Below are positions 1 to 11,477 of a stretch of 64,000 nucleotides of DNA, piece after piece; positions within the stretch are counted from its first letter, which is position 1; each line of letters begins with the position of its first letter. Source of the DNA: Myxococcus eversor (GTDB lineage Bacteria > Myxococcota > Myxococcia > Myxococcales > Myxococcaceae); NCBI RefSeq assembly GCF_010894455.1, contig NZ_JAAIXY010000006.1:372001-436000 (forward strand), read 5' to 3'. Both the position numbers and the translations under genes were made by a program. The notes under the pieces are model-generated. The model was not told where the DNA came from, did not search any database, and saw nothing but the letters and a program-made list of their open reading frames with translations.

Positions 1-1467
1 GCCCACTCGAACCTGCGGCTGGAGTCCGTGGAGGTGAAGGACGGCGCGCGCTCGTGCGACCAGGATGGGCTGCTCGACGCCTCGGAGCAGGGCATCGTCG
101 AGGTCGTCCTCTGGAACCACGGTCCGGTCGCGTCGACGGATGGGACCCTGCGCATCTCCAGCGCTGACGCCACGCTGTCGTTCCCCGAGGGGACCACGTT
201 CCCCATCGGTCGGGTGGAGCCATTCAAATCCACCTCGGTGGCCATCCCCATCGCGCTCGCTTCGACGCGGGTGGGCTCCCGCGTCGGGAACTACACGCTC
301 GTCCTGGAGAGCGCCGAGGCTTGCGAGCCGCGCGTCGAGCAGCCGCGCTCCGTGCTGACCCACTACGACCTGGCGCCTTCCCACCTGGACAAGGTCGAGG
401 GCCTTCGCACGCCGTGGCGCACCGAAGTGCTGGGAGGTCGGCCCACGCAGGCGTGGCGCGTCGTGGACTCGCCCATCCACAACGGCGAGAAGGTCTGGTT
501 CGCGGCGGACCACTACGACTTCGCGGACACGGTGCTGGAGTCACCCACGCTGGTCATCCCATCGGGGACACCGTTCTCCCTGAGCTTCGAGCACCGCCAT
601 TGGTTCGACTTCAGGAGGGACGCGAGGACCGGCGCCTTCGAATACTGGAACGGTGGAGTCATCGAGTTCCTCCAGGCCCCCGGCAAGACGTGGACGGATG
701 TCTCGAGCCTCATCGACGTCGGCTACAGGGGACCGCTTGAATCCGGGACGGGCAACCCGCTGGGAGGCAGCCCCGCCTACGCCGGGCAGAACAAGGACTG
801 GCCCGGGAGCGAAAAGGTCACCCTGGACTTCGGCACGAAGCTGAGCGGAAACGTGAAGTTCCGCTTCCGCCTGGGGTCCGCCGTGGTCTTCGAGGCGCAT
901 GGGTGGGAGATCGACAACATCACCGTGCAGGGCACCGAGAGTCCGCCCTTCTTCGCGCGAGTCGAGGAGACCACGGGCCCATGCCTACCGCGCGCCTTCG
1001 CTGGAGAAGACCAGAGCGTCCTCGGCGGCGCCCCGGTGGAGCTCGACGGCTCTCTGAGCTCCGACGTGGGCCTCGCGCCCCTCGCCTTCTCCTGGCGACA
1101 ACTGTCCGGCCCCCCAGTGGCCCTTCAAGGCGCGAACACCAAGAGGCCGGGCTTCACGGCCCCCACCGTGGCACAAGTGATGGAGTTGGAGTTCGAGCTG
1201 ACCGTCAGCGTCGCGGATGTCACCGCCACCGACCTGGTGAGAATCACGGCGCGCCCCAAGGCCACGGAGGAACCCGACGCAGGCACTCCCGACGCGGGCC
1301 CCCTCCCCGACGCGGGTGAACCGGACGCGGGGACCGACAAGTCTTTCGGACGTCCGGGGATGCACTCCGGCTGCACCAGCTTCGGAGGCGGAGGCGCGGG
1401 CCTCGCGTGGCCCCTGGGACTGCTCGGCGCGCTGCTGCTCACGGCCCGGCGCCGACGCCGGAATTGA
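1..1467 (+). CDS. MYXO-CTERM surface protein, 3' part (M36-metallopeptidase-like C-terminal region)
   Basis: The frame is open from base 1, so the gene begins outside the window; a GTG at 28 is an internal codon, not the likely start. The visible 488 residues carry a beta-rich NPCBM/jelly-roll-like region, a PKD-type segment (around residues 330-420, with DGSLSSD and a FSWRQLSGPPVALQG stretch), a Pro/Asp/Ala-rich linker (PDAGTPDAGPLPDAG) and a C-terminal tail GCTSF...GLAWPLGLLGALLL followed by RRRRR. That tail is a MYXO-CTERM signal: an invariant Cys, a membrane helix and an Arg cluster, thought to be processed by a myxosortase so that the protein is held on the cell surface. This order of parts is what I know from myxobacterial M36 (fungalysin-type) proteases, but the catalytic HEXXH region is not in view, so the protease assignment is inference. 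Confidence 0.7.
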   Translation, partial: AHSNLRLESVEVKDGARSCDQDGLLDASEQGIVEVVLWNHGPVASTDGTLRISSADATLSFPEGTTFPIGRVEPFKSTSVAIPIALASTRVGSRVGNYTLVLESAEACEPRVEQPRSVLTHYDLAPSHLDKVEGLRTPWRTEVLGGRPTQAWRVVDSPIHNGEKVWFAADHYDFADTVLESPTLVIPSGTPFSLSFEHRHWFDFRRDARTGAFEYWNGGVIEFLQAPGKTWTDVSSLIDVGYRGPLESGTGNPLGGSPAYAGQNKDWPGSEKVTLDFGTKLSGNVKFRFRLGSAVVFEAHGWEIDNITVQGTESPPFFARVEETTGPCLPRAFAGEDQSVLGGAPVELDGSLSSDVGLAPLAFSWRQLSGPPVALQGANTKRPGFTAPTVAQVMELEFELTVSVADVTATDLVRITARPKATEEPDAGTPDAGPLPDAGEPDAGTDKSFGRPGMHSGCTSFGGGGAGLAWPLGLLGALLLTARRRRRN

Positions 1468-1563
1468 CGACGGGGTGGAGCAGCCGGGCAGGCAGGCTCG
1501 GGAAAAACCAGAGCCGCCAGTTGGGCAGGGGCACGGGTGTCCACTACACTCGCTCCCCGCCCC

Positions 1564-2745
1564 ATGCGACTTGCCCCCCTCTTCGCCCTGGCCGCCGTGC
1601 TGACCGTGTCCTCCGCTTCCGAGGCCGCCGTCCGGTACGACATCAAGAACCGCCGCATCGAACCGCGCCAGACGTTGGCGGGCGCGCTGCATGAGGCCCA
1701 GTTACCCGACGCCCAGGTGACCGCGGTCATCTCCGCGCTGGAAGGCGTGTTCGACTTCCGCAAGTCCCGCGTGGGCGACCAGTTCCGCATCGTCCTGCGC
1801 GACGGCGAGCTGGACTTCTTCGACTACCGCCAGAGCCTGGTCGACGAGTGGCAGGTGCGCCGCGACGGCGAGAAGTACGTGGGCAGCAAGCGCTCCATTG
1901 AGGTGGAGAAGCAGGTGTCCGTCGTCTCGCTCGAAATCCAGACGTCGCTCTACGAGGCGGCGGTGGACGCGGGCGAGGACCCGGCCATCGGCATGGTGCT
2001 GGCGGACGTGTTCGCGTGGGATATCGACTTCTACCGGGACGTGCGCAAGGGCGACACCGCGCGCGCGCTGGTGGAGAAGTTCGTCTCCAAGGGCCGCGTG
2101 CTGCGCTACGGCGAGGTGCTCGCCGCCCAGTACCAGGGAGGCCTCGTCGGCCCCAAGAAGGTCTACCGCTACGTGCTGCCGGACGGGCAGCCCAACTACT
2201 TCCAGGCGGACGGCGCCAGCGCGAAGAAGACCTTCCTCAAGAGCCCGCTGAAGTACGCGCACGTCACCAGCAAGTTCGGCTCGCGCTTCCACCCGGTGCT
2301 CCAGTACCTGAAGAACCACAACGGCGTGGACTACGGCACGCCCATCGGCACGCCCGTGTGGGCCGTGGCGGACGGCACCGTGACGCAGGCGGGCTGGGCC
2401 GGCGCGGCTGGCAACATGGTGGTGCTGCGCCACGCCAACGGCTTCGAGACGCAGTACATGCACCTGTCGAAGCTGGGCGAGGGCGTGCGCGCGGGCGCTC
2501 GCGTCAGCCAGAAGCAGGTCATCGCCTACTCGGGCAACACCGGCCGCTCCACCGGGCCGCACCTGCACTTCGGCATGAAGCGCGGCGGCGGGTACACCAA
2601 CCCGCTCAACCAGCAGTTCCCCCGCGCGGACCCGCTGCCCAAGACGCTCCTGCCGGACTTCCTCGCCAAGGCGCAGGAGCTGGCCGGACAGATGGAGGTC
2701 GTCTCCTTGGCCGCCGTCGCCGGACAGGCCCCCGCGGCGCCCTGA
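1564..2745 (+). CDS. M23 family metalloendopeptidase (peptidoglycan hydrolase)
   Basis: Encodes a 393-residue secreted protein that should cleave peptide crosslinks of peptidoglycan in the periplasm. I start it at the ATG at 1564, which gives a clean signal peptide (MRLAPLFALAAVLTVSSASEA); an in-frame GTG at 1537 would add nine residues in front of it. The N-terminal half is an OapA/LysM-like entry region (RQTLAGALHEAQLP...). The C-terminal third is the LytM/M23 domain with all zinc-ligand motifs: H252 and D256 in HNGVDYG and H333-L-H335 in GPHLHFG. This is the active form of the family, in contrast to degenerate EnvC/NlpD activators. It ends 26 bases before the convergent DUF2378 gene. Confidence 0.9.
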   Translation: MRLAPLFALAAVLTVSSASEAAVRYDIKNRRIEPRQTLAGALHEAQLPDAQVTAVISALEGVFDFRKSRVGDQFRIVLRDGELDFFDYRQSLVDEWQVRRDGEKYVGSKRSIEVEKQVSVVSLEIQTSLYEAAVDAGEDPAIGMVLADVFAWDIDFYRDVRKGDTARALVEKFVSKGRVLRYGEVLAAQYQGGLVGPKKVYRYVLPDGQPNYFQADGASAKKTFLKSPLKYAHVTSKFGSRFHPVLQYLKNHNGVDYGTPIGTPVWAVADGTVTQAGWAGAAGNMVVLRHANGFETQYMHLSKLGEGVRAGARVSQKQVIAYSGNTGRSTGPHLHFGMKRGGGYTNPLNQQFPRADPLPKTLLPDFLAKAQELAGQMEVVSLAAVAGQAPAAP

Positions 2746-2771
2746 GCCCGCTTCACGAGGCCCGGCGCGGA

Positions 2772-3362
2772 CTACTCCCAGACGATGTCGTAGTCCGCCG
2801 CGAAGTAGCCGTGCGGCGTGCCCACCACGGTGCCCTTGCACTGGATGGCCTTCAGGGCCTCCTGGAGCACGCCCTCGTGGAACTGCACCGGCTGCATGTC
2901 GCCATGGAAGGACAGGCGCACGTGGCGCTCCGACACCACGGTGTACTCCCGGCGCCCGTAGCTCACCAACGTGGAGTAGGCGGTGGGCGCGTTGGACAGG
3001 AGGCGCTTGGGGTCTCCCTTGCCAATCAACCGCGTCAGCGTCTGGCCCACCGTGGAGGAGAAGAAGCCCGTCACCGCGGCGGCGCCACACGCGCGCACCG
3101 CGTCCTCCTGGGTGCCGAAGCGCCCCGCCTTCTCGAGCGCCTCCGACGTGGCGTACAGCAACCGGATGGCGTCCACGGCGGAGTACGAGAAGAAGTCCAC
3201 CGGCGAGCGCTTGAAGAGCGGCTCCCGCAGCCGGGCGGCGGTGTCCGGCCCCAGCTGCTTCTCCGCGAGCGTCAGCACCGCGTTGAAGATGAGGCCGCGG
3301 ACCGTGTCTTCGGGCCGCACCAGCGCGAGCCGCTGGTCCAAGTCATTCTTCGCGAAGGCCAT
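2772..3362 (-). CDS. DUF2378 / TIGR02265 family protein
   Basis: A 196-residue protein of the myxobacterial paralogous family TIGR02265 (Pfam DUF2378), seen almost only in Myxococcales and present in many copies per genome. Family hallmarks visible are the opening RPEDTVRGLIFNAVL, the central LIGKGDPKRLLSNAPTAYST, and the closing ...GYFAADYDIVWE. There is no signal peptide or membrane segment, so it is cytoplasmic. The general fold is thought to be heme-NO-binding-like, but no ligand or function is established and I assign none. It is divergent from glycogen phosphorylase across a 231-base gap that must hold both promoters. Confidence 0.9.
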   Translation of the reverse strand: MAFAKNDLDQRLALVRPEDTVRGLIFNAVLTLAEKQLGPDTAARLREPLFKRSPVDFFSYSAVDAIRLLYATSEALEKAGRFGTQEDAVRACGAAAVTGFFSSTVGQTLTRLIGKGDPKRLLSNAPTAYSTLVSYGRREYTVVSERHVRLSFHGDMQPVQFHEGVLQEALKAIQCKGTVVGTPHGYFAADYDIVWE

Positions 3363-3593
3363 GAGCGTTGATTTCTACATCAAACCGGCCGGCCACGGGC
3401 GCCCGTTCCACGCGCGCGTTGTGGGAAAGCGGGCGGATGGACACGCGTCGCGCATCCCTCCTGGACGTCCCAGGTCCTTCCCAGGGAGCATCCTCCCTCT
3501 TCCTGGCTCCGCGCTTTCCCATGCGATGTCCGCCAGGGCTGCGATACCCTGACACCCCGCATCACCCTTCTTCCCACCCGAAGTCACACCCGG

Positions 3594-6119
<2,526 letters not shown>

Positions 6120-6130
6120 GGCCCCGCCCG

Positions 6131-6164
6131 CGCCCCCCGTTGACCGCTCCGGCGACGGGGGGCG
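6131..6164 (+). terminator. GC-rich hairpin downstream of glgP
   Basis: A perfect 10-bp inverted repeat (CGCCCCCCGT at 6131-6140 with ACGGGGGGCG at 6155-6164) encloses a 14-base loop, beginning 12 bases after the glgP stop. No T-tract follows, so it may act as a 3'-end stabiliser or Rho-assisted terminator rather than a classical intrinsic terminator. Confidence 0.55.
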
Positions 6165-6488
6165 CCCCATTCGAGGGACGCGCGCGAGGCGTGTCCTCAC
6201 AGGGCGACGCAGCGCGTAACGATTGACGCAACAAGACGACGCACCGCGCAATCACAGACAACGCAGTGCGACACCCGACAGAAGAGGATTGCCGCGTGAC
6301 GCCAACGCGGCGCGATGTATTGACTCTGGAATCAATCCTGAGGCACTGATCTCGCGTTCTTCGGGATTCGCTCGGTCGTGGGGATGGGCTGAGTCGCAGG
6401 GGTGCCTCCGAGTGAGGCCGGCTCCCGGGGTTCTGTTCCGACGTGCATCGGTTGCAGCAGGCGTTCCTCCCAAAGACAGGAGTCCCCC
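6165..6488. other. gene-free stretch upstream of the lipase gene
   Basis: No credible gene is visible between the glgP hairpin and the lipase start. The stretch is slightly less GC-rich than its neighbours and holds the imperfect palindrome ATTGA-N8-TCAAT at 6319-6336, which also contains a TTGACT that could serve as a -35 box. It probably carries the lipase promoter and a regulatory site. A ribosome site (GACAGGAG) sits just before the lipase ATG. Confidence 0.4.
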
Positions 6489-7595
6489 ATGAAGCAACAG
6501 CCGCTGTTCCTTGCAGTCCTGACGCTCGGTGTCCTGGGTGTCGCGGGCCCGGCCACCGCCGCGGAGAAGACCACCTACCCCGTCGTATTCGCGCACGGGC
6601 TGGGCGGCTTCGACGACATCCTCGGGTACGACTACTGGGGAGACGACTATGGCACCTTCGTGGGTGACCCGTGCAACGAGCTGTTCGAGGTGTCGTGCAA
6701 CAGCGGCCTGAACAGCGGGCAGCGCGCCTTCGCGGCGGCGGTGGCGCCGGTGCAGAGCTCCGACGTGCGCGGCCTGGACCTGGCCAATGACGTGGAGGGC
6801 TTCATGGCCTCCGCGGGGTCGTCCTACGTGAATCTCGTGGGCCACTCGCAGGGTGGGTTCGACGTGCGCAAGGCCGCGCGCGTGCTGCGCGAGCGCAAGG
6901 GCTACACGGTGGTGAAGGCGCTGGTGAGCGTGTCCTCTCCTCACCGTGGCTCGCCGGTCGCCAAGTACATCCTGGACCTGGGCCCCGGCATCACCAGCGT
7001 GCTGGACGCGCTGTTCCGCCTCTACGGCGACATCGTCTACGCCCCGGGCAATGACGGCTACGCGGCGGTGAAGGCGCTCATCTACAACGACGCGGACGCG
7101 AACGACGGGAAGACGACGGGAGCCAAGGCGTTCAACATCGCCAACCCCATCAGCGCGTCCTACGCGTCCCACTACGCGTCGCTCATCACCGCGCAGCAGG
7201 GCCTGAGCGTGAACCCCGCGCTGTGGTTGGTGCGCAATTTCCTGTTCGATATCGACGGGGACGGCTTCTGCGCCGACGACTGCGACAACGACGGCGCCGG
7301 CGGCAAGGGTGACGGCGTGAAGGCCGAGCAGGACGACGACGGCCTGGTGGGCATCAACTCGCAGCAGATGGGCTACCGGCTGCGCTACACGGAGCGCCTG
7401 GGCTCGGACCTCATCGCCCAGGACACCGCGCTGGGTTACGTGTCCAACATCAACGCGCCCAGCTCGTTGCAGTCGACCTCCATGTCCAGCGTCATCAACC
7501 AGGACCACCTGGACGTCATCGGCCTGGGGCCCGACACGTTCAGCGAGATGGAGTTCTACGCGGCCATCATCGACTACATCGCGAAGGTCGACTGA
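6489..7595 (+). CDS. secreted triacylglycerol lipase (family I.1/I.2 type)
   Basis: A 368-residue secreted alpha/beta-hydrolase that should hydrolyse long-chain triacylglycerols outside the cell. The ATG at 6489 gives a good signal peptide (MKQQPLFLAVLTLGVLGVAGPATA) and is preceded by AGGAG. The mature protein opens with TYPVVFAHGLGGF (oxyanion-hole HG), and the nucleophile is S120 in GHSQGG. The family I acid and base are clear: D284 in the DGLV motif and H340 in NQDHLD, the same layout as the Pseudomonas and Burkholderia lipases that need a dedicated foldase. An Asp-rich stretch at about 255-285 (DIDGDGFCADDCDNDGAGG) looks like a calcium-binding insertion. The next gene is a foldase-like protein, which supports the assignment. 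Confidence 0.9.
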   Translation: MKQQPLFLAVLTLGVLGVAGPATAAEKTTYPVVFAHGLGGFDDILGYDYWGDDYGTFVGDPCNELFEVSCNSGLNSGQRAFAAAVAPVQSSDVRGLDLANDVEGFMASAGSSYVNLVGHSQGGFDVRKAARVLRERKGYTVVKALVSVSSPHRGSPVAKYILDLGPGITSVLDALFRLYGDIVYAPGNDGYAAVKALIYNDADANDGKTTGAKAFNIANPISASYASHYASLITAQQGLSVNPALWLVRNFLFDIDGDGFCADDCDNDGAGGKGDGVKAEQDDDGLVGINSQQMGYRLRYTERLGSDLIAQDTALGYVSNINAPSSLQSTSMSSVINQDHLDVIGLGPDTFSEMEFYAAIIDYIAKVD

Positions 7596-7615
7596 CCCCG
7601 CGCTGAGTCGTCCAT

Positions 7616-7655
7616 CGCCGGGAGGGCCGTCACCTGGCCTCCCGGCGTTCTTCAC
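7616..7655 (+). terminator. hairpin with short T-rich tail between lipase and foldase genes
   Basis: CGCCGGGAGG-G-CC (7616-7628) pairs with GGCCTCCCGGCG (7636-7647), leaving one bulged G and a 7-base loop, and is followed by TTCTTC. This is a convincing intrinsic terminator or attenuator placed 20 bases after the lipase stop and 22 bases before the foldase start. Confidence 0.7.
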
Positions 7656-7676
7656 GGTGCCCCAGGGAGTGGATTC

Positions 7677-8750
7677 ATGCGACAGCGCACGAAGGTCTTG
7701 CTGGTGGGCGCGGTGGCCGTGGCGTGTGGAGTGCTGGGCTGGGGACTCGTCAGGCCCACCGGGGCGGCTGTCCCGGCCTCGACACCCGCGGCGGCGTCGA
7801 CACCCGGACAGCCTCCACCGACGACGCCTGTCGCGGCCAGTCCCTCGGCTGTCGCGCCGCCCCCAGTGATGCCCTCCCCTGCCTCGGTGCCCGGCAACGT
7901 GGACGCGGAGCTGGAGGCGCTCGCGACGTCGCTGCGCGAGAAGTACGGGGCGAAGCTCCACGAGCCGTATCTCCAGATACGGATGGTGGAGGAGCTGATG
8001 CGCTTCTTCCAGGAGCGCTTCCCGGACCGCTGGGAGCAGGAGTTGCTGGCCTTCCTCAAGGCGAACTTCCCGGAGCACTACGACGCGCTCGCGGCGATGC
8101 TGCGCAACCGCGTGGACTACGAGAAGTGGGTCAAGGACAGCGAGTCATACCTGAGAGGGTTGACCGCCGAGCAGCGCCGGTCCGCGACGTGGGATGCGCG
8201 CCACCGCCTCTTCGGCAAGGAGAACGCCGAGCGCATCTGGGTGTCGGAGCGGAAGAACCAGGCCATCGCGGACACGCTGCGGACGCTCGGCGCGCAGGAA
8301 GGCGTGAGCCTGGAGAAGAAGCTGTCCACGTACAAGGAGCGCCTCCAGGAGGTTCACGGCGAGCAGGCGGCGGCCTATGTGGAGCGCCACCAGCAGGAGC
8401 TGATGAACCGCTTCCTGGACCTGCCCTCCGTGCAGACGGACCTGGGAGGAATGACGCCCGCGGAGCGCTCCCAGAGCCTGCGCTCGGTCCGCAAGGAGAT
8501 GGGCCTGGACGCCGAGGCCCTCCAGCGCTGGGACGCGCTGGACCAGAGCCGGGACGCGCGCTGGGACGCGGGCGCGAAGTACATGGCGGAGCGGGAGGTG
8601 CTGGCGAAGGAGCTGTCCGGAGAGGCGCTGGAGGCGAAGCTGGTGGAGCTTCGCGCGCGCTACTTCGGCGGTGAGGCGGAGACGATTGGCCAGGAAGAGG
8701 CCGGTGGCTTCCTGCGCTTCTCCCGGCCCCGGCAGTGGGGACGCAACTGA
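7677..8750 (+). CDS. lipase chaperone (foldase)-like membrane-anchored protein
   Basis: A 357-residue protein with an N-terminal membrane anchor (residues 7-27), a long Ala/Pro/Thr/Ser linker to about 72, and an entirely helical body. That is the layout of lipase-specific foldases (Lif/LimA), which sit in the inner membrane and fold the secreted lipase in the periplasm. Family-like helices are visible: RHRLFGKENAERIWVSERKN near 180 and ELRARYFGGEAETIGQEEAG near the C-terminus match the repeated R..LFG.E pattern of known foldases. The characteristic RxxFDY(F/C)LSA motif is not found, so the protein is divergent. Its position right after a foldase-dependent type of lipase is strong support. A terminator-like hairpin separates the two genes, so expression may be uneven. 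Confidence 0.75.
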   Translation: MRQRTKVLLVGAVAVACGVLGWGLVRPTGAAVPASTPAAASTPGQPPPTTPVAASPSAVAPPPVMPSPASVPGNVDAELEALATSLREKYGAKLHEPYLQIRMVEELMRFFQERFPDRWEQELLAFLKANFPEHYDALAAMLRNRVDYEKWVKDSESYLRGLTAEQRRSATWDARHRLFGKENAERIWVSERKNQAIADTLRTLGAQEGVSLEKKLSTYKERLQEVHGEQAAAYVERHQQELMNRFLDLPSVQTDLGGMTPAERSQSLRSVRKEMGLDAEALQRWDALDQSRDARWDAGAKYMAEREVLAKELSGEALEAKLVELRARYFGGEAETIGQEEAGGFLRFSRPRQWGRN

Positions 8751-8777
8751 CGGCGTCGTGGGGCTCGTGCCTCCCCG

Positions 8778-9536
8778 TCAACGGTAGTGCGTGGCAATCC
8801 AGTCGCCATTGATGTGCTGGATGGCGATCTCCAAATCATAGACAGCCCGCAGCACGTCCGGCCGCATGATGTCTTCCGAGCGCCCCTGGAACGCGACCTT
8901 GCCGTCCCGCATCGCGATGAGGTGGTCGGAGTAGCAGGACGCGAAGTTGAGGTCGTGCAGCACCAGGACGAAGCTCTTGCCGAGGGTGTCTGCGGCCGTC
9001 CTCAACTGCTTCATCATCGACACCGCGTGCTTCAGGTCCAGTCCGTTGAGCGGCTCGTCCAGGAGGACGTAGTCCGTGTCCTGGCAGAGCACCATGGCCA
9101 CGAAGGCGCGCTGGCGCTGGCCTCCCGACAGCTCGTCCAGGAAGCGCGCCGAGAGCGCCTCCAGGCCCATGTGCTGAATCGCCCGCTCCACGTGCTCCTG
9201 GTCCTTCACCGTGGGCCGCCCCTTCGAGTGCGGATAGCGGCCAAACGTCACCAGCTCGCGCACCGTCAGTCGCGAGGTGAGGTGGTTGTCCTGGCGCAGG
9301 ATGGCCAGCCGCTTGGCGAGCACGTCCCCGGGCGTGGTGACGACGTCCAGCCCATCCACCAGGACGTTGCCAGAGGACATGGGCAACACGCGCGAAATCA
9401 TCGACAGCAGCGTCGACTTGCCCGCGCCATTCGGGCCGATGATGGAGGTGATGCCGCCCACGGGCAGCCGCAGGGAGACGTCGTCCACGACGAGGGCCGT
9501 GCCGTAGCGCTTGGTGACGTTCTTCGCCTCGATCAT
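8778..9536 (-). CDS. iron-siderophore ABC transporter, ATP-binding protein
   Basis: A 252-residue FecE/FepC-type ATPase that powers import of a ferric siderophore across the inner membrane. Walker A is GPNGAGKST (34-42), the signature is LSGGQ (136-140), Walker B ends in LLDE (D160, E161), and the H-loop is in VLHDLNFA. Its start codon overlaps the stop of the upstream permease gene by four bases (ATGA), so the two are translationally coupled. It is the last gene of the four-gene importer. The closest relatives by motif are the VctC/FatE/CeuD group, which serves catecholate-type siderophores, but the ligand cannot be read from the sequence. Confidence 0.9.
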   Translation of the reverse strand: MIEAKNVTKRYGTALVVDDVSLRLPVGGITSIIGPNGAGKSTLLSMISRVLPMSSGNVLVDGLDVVTTPGDVLAKRLAILRQDNHLTSRLTVRELVTFGRYPHSKGRPTVKDQEHVERAIQHMGLEALSARFLDELSGGQRQRAFVAMVLCQDTDYVLLDEPLNGLDLKHAVSMMKQLRTAADTLGKSFVLVLHDLNFASCYSDHLIAMRDGKVAFQGRSEDIMRPDVLRAVYDLEIAIQHINGDWIATHYR

Positions 9537-10507
9537 CCCGGGGCCTTCCTCATGAGCATCGTGATGAACACCAGCCCGCCGACGAACTCGATGATGACGC
9601 GCGGGTTGGTGTCGAAAGCGAAGACGTGCTCCAGGACGACCTGCCCCGCCACCAGGGCCACCGCGGCGACCAGCGCGGCGGCGGGCAGCACGAGCGCGTG
9701 CCGGTACGTGCGCACCAGCGCGTGGGACAGGTTGGAGACCAAGAGGCCGAAGAACGTCACCGGCCCCACCAGCGCGCTCGACACGGAGACGAGGATGGCC
9801 ACCAGCACCAGGATGAGCGCCACCGTGCGCTGGTAGTCCACGCCCAGATTGATGGCCGTCTCCCGGCCCAGCACCAACACGTCGAATGTGCGCAGCATCC
9901 GGAAGCCCACCACGGATACGCCCAGCGTCACGAGGAACGACGCGACGAGCAGCTCCTGGTCCGGGTTGTTGAAGCTCGCGAAGAACCGGTCCTGGAGGAA
10001 GATGAACTCGTTGGGGTCGATGAGTCGCTGGAGGAAGGACGACAGGCTCCGGAACAACACCCCCAGCACCACGCCCGTGAGCAGCACCAGGTGCAGGCTT
10101 CTCCGCGCTCCGCCGAACAGCCCCCAGTACAGGAGCCCCGAGAAGGCCACCATGATGAGGACCTCCACGCCGAACAGGAGCCGGGGGTCCAGGTTCGCCA
10201 CCGCGCCGGAGCCCAGGAAGAAGAGCAGGCACGTCTGGATGAGCACGTAGAGGTTGTCGAACCCGAGAATCGCGGGCGTCAGCACCCGGTTGCCCGTCAC
10301 CGTCTGGAAGAGCACCGTGGAGACCGCGATGGCGTAGCCCACCAGGAGCGCCGTCGCCAGCTTCCGCCCTCGGAACGGCAGGACGAAGTCCCACTGGCCG
10401 CCCACGTCGATGAGCATGAACAGGGCCGCGCAGGCCATCGCCACGCACCCGAGGATGAACAGGGTGCGCTCGGGCCTCCTCACCACCACGAGGCCGTCAG
10501 CCGACAC
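9533..10507 (-). CDS. iron-siderophore ABC transporter permease (FatC/VctG type)
   Basis: A 324-residue polytopic inner-membrane protein of the FecCD family with about nine hydrophobic segments. The signature segment ALVGPVTFFGLLVSNLSHAL and the coupling-helix region are intact, and the end reads VGGLVFITMLMRK. It forms the translocation channel with the preceding permease. The start overlaps the end of that gene by 11 bases and its own stop overlaps the ATPase start, so the operon is compact and coupled. Confidence 0.9.
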   Translation of the reverse strand: MSADGLVVVRRPERTLFILGCVAMACAALFMLIDVGGQWDFVLPFRGRKLATALLVGYAIAVSTVLFQTVTGNRVLTPAILGFDNLYVLIQTCLLFFLGSGAVANLDPRLLFGVEVLIMVAFSGLLYWGLFGGARRSLHLVLLTGVVLGVLFRSLSSFLQRLIDPNEFIFLQDRFFASFNNPDQELLVASFLVTLGVSVVGFRMLRTFDVLVLGRETAINLGVDYQRTVALILVLVAILVSVSSALVGPVTFFGLLVSNLSHALVRTYRHALVLPAAALVAAVALVAGQVVLEHVFAFDTNPRVIIEFVGGLVFITMLMRKAPG

Positions 10508-11465
10508 GGGCGTCCCTCCTCAACAGGAGGAAGAGGAAGAGCACGCTGCCAATGACTCCGGCGATGGTCGCCCCCGGGATTTCGTACGGGAAGCGCACCA
10601 CGCGGCCGAGGACGTCACAGAGCAGGACGAAGCCCGCGCCCCCCACCGCCACCCAGGGAATGGACCTCCGGGCGTTGTCGCCCATGAACAGGCTGACGAC
10701 GTTCGGCACCAGCAGCCCCAGGAAGGGAACCATCCCCACGGTGACGACCACCATCGCGGTGACCAGGGAGACGATGACGAGTCCCAGCGCGACGATGCGC
10801 GAGTAGCGCAGTCCCAGGCTGGTGGTGAAGGCCTCCCCCATCCCAGCCACGGTGAAGCGGTCCGCCGCCACATAGGCGCCCAGCGTGAGTCCCAGCGTCA
10901 CCCAGAGCAGCTCGTAGCGACCGCGCAGGACGGTGGAGAAGTCACCCGTCTTCCAGGCGTTGACCGACTGGAGCAGGTCGAAGCGGTAGGCGACGAAGGT
11001 CGTCACCGAATCGAAGACGCTGCCCAGCACCAGGCCCACCAGCGGAACGATGAGCACCGAGCGCAGGGGGATGCGGCGCAGGATGAGCAGGAACAGCGCC
11101 GTCCCCGCCAGGGCGAAGCATGCCGCGACGAGCATCTTCCCGAGCACGGGGAGCTGCGGGGCCAGGGCCGTGGCGGCCAGCACGCCCAGGCTCGCGGACT
11201 CCGCCGACCCCGCCGTCGCGGGCTCCACGAAGCGGTTGCGCGCGAGCATCTGCATGAGCAGCCCCGCCACTCCCAGCGACGTGCCGACCAGCATGACGGC
11301 CAGGAGCCGGGGGATGCGGCTGATGACCAGCAGTTGGAGGGCGCGCTCGTCGGGGCTCGGCGAGAAGAGCGCGGCCCACGACACGTCGCCGACGCCGATG
11401 AACAGGCTGACCAGGGCCAGCAGGACGATGACGATGACCGCGGCGGCGGCGAGGAGACTTTTCAC
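10497..11465 (-). CDS. iron-siderophore ABC transporter permease (FatD/VctD type)
   Basis: A 322-residue FecCD-family permease, the partner of the next gene. The N-terminal signature IPRLLAVMLVGTSLGVAG (about residues 51-68) and the later VGMVPFLGLLVPNVVSLF are diagnostic. It starts 12 bases after the stop of the substrate-binding protein and runs 11 bases into the next permease. Having two different permeases rather than one homodimer places the system in the Vct/Fat/Ceu group. Confidence 0.9.
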   Translation of the reverse strand: MKSLLAAAAVIVIVLLALVSLFIGVGDVSWAALFSPSPDERALQLLVISRIPRLLAVMLVGTSLGVAGLLMQMLARNRFVEPATAGSAESASLGVLAATALAPQLPVLGKMLVAACFALAGTALFLLILRRIPLRSVLIVPLVGLVLGSVFDSVTTFVAYRFDLLQSVNAWKTGDFSTVLRGRYELLWVTLGLTLGAYVAADRFTVAGMGEAFTTSLGLRYSRIVALGLVIVSLVTAMVVVTVGMVPFLGLLVPNVVSLFMGDNARRSIPWVAVGGAGFVLLCDVLGRVVRFPYEIPGATIAGVIGSVLFLFLLLRRDARVG

Positions 11466-11477
11466 GACCCGGGCCGC

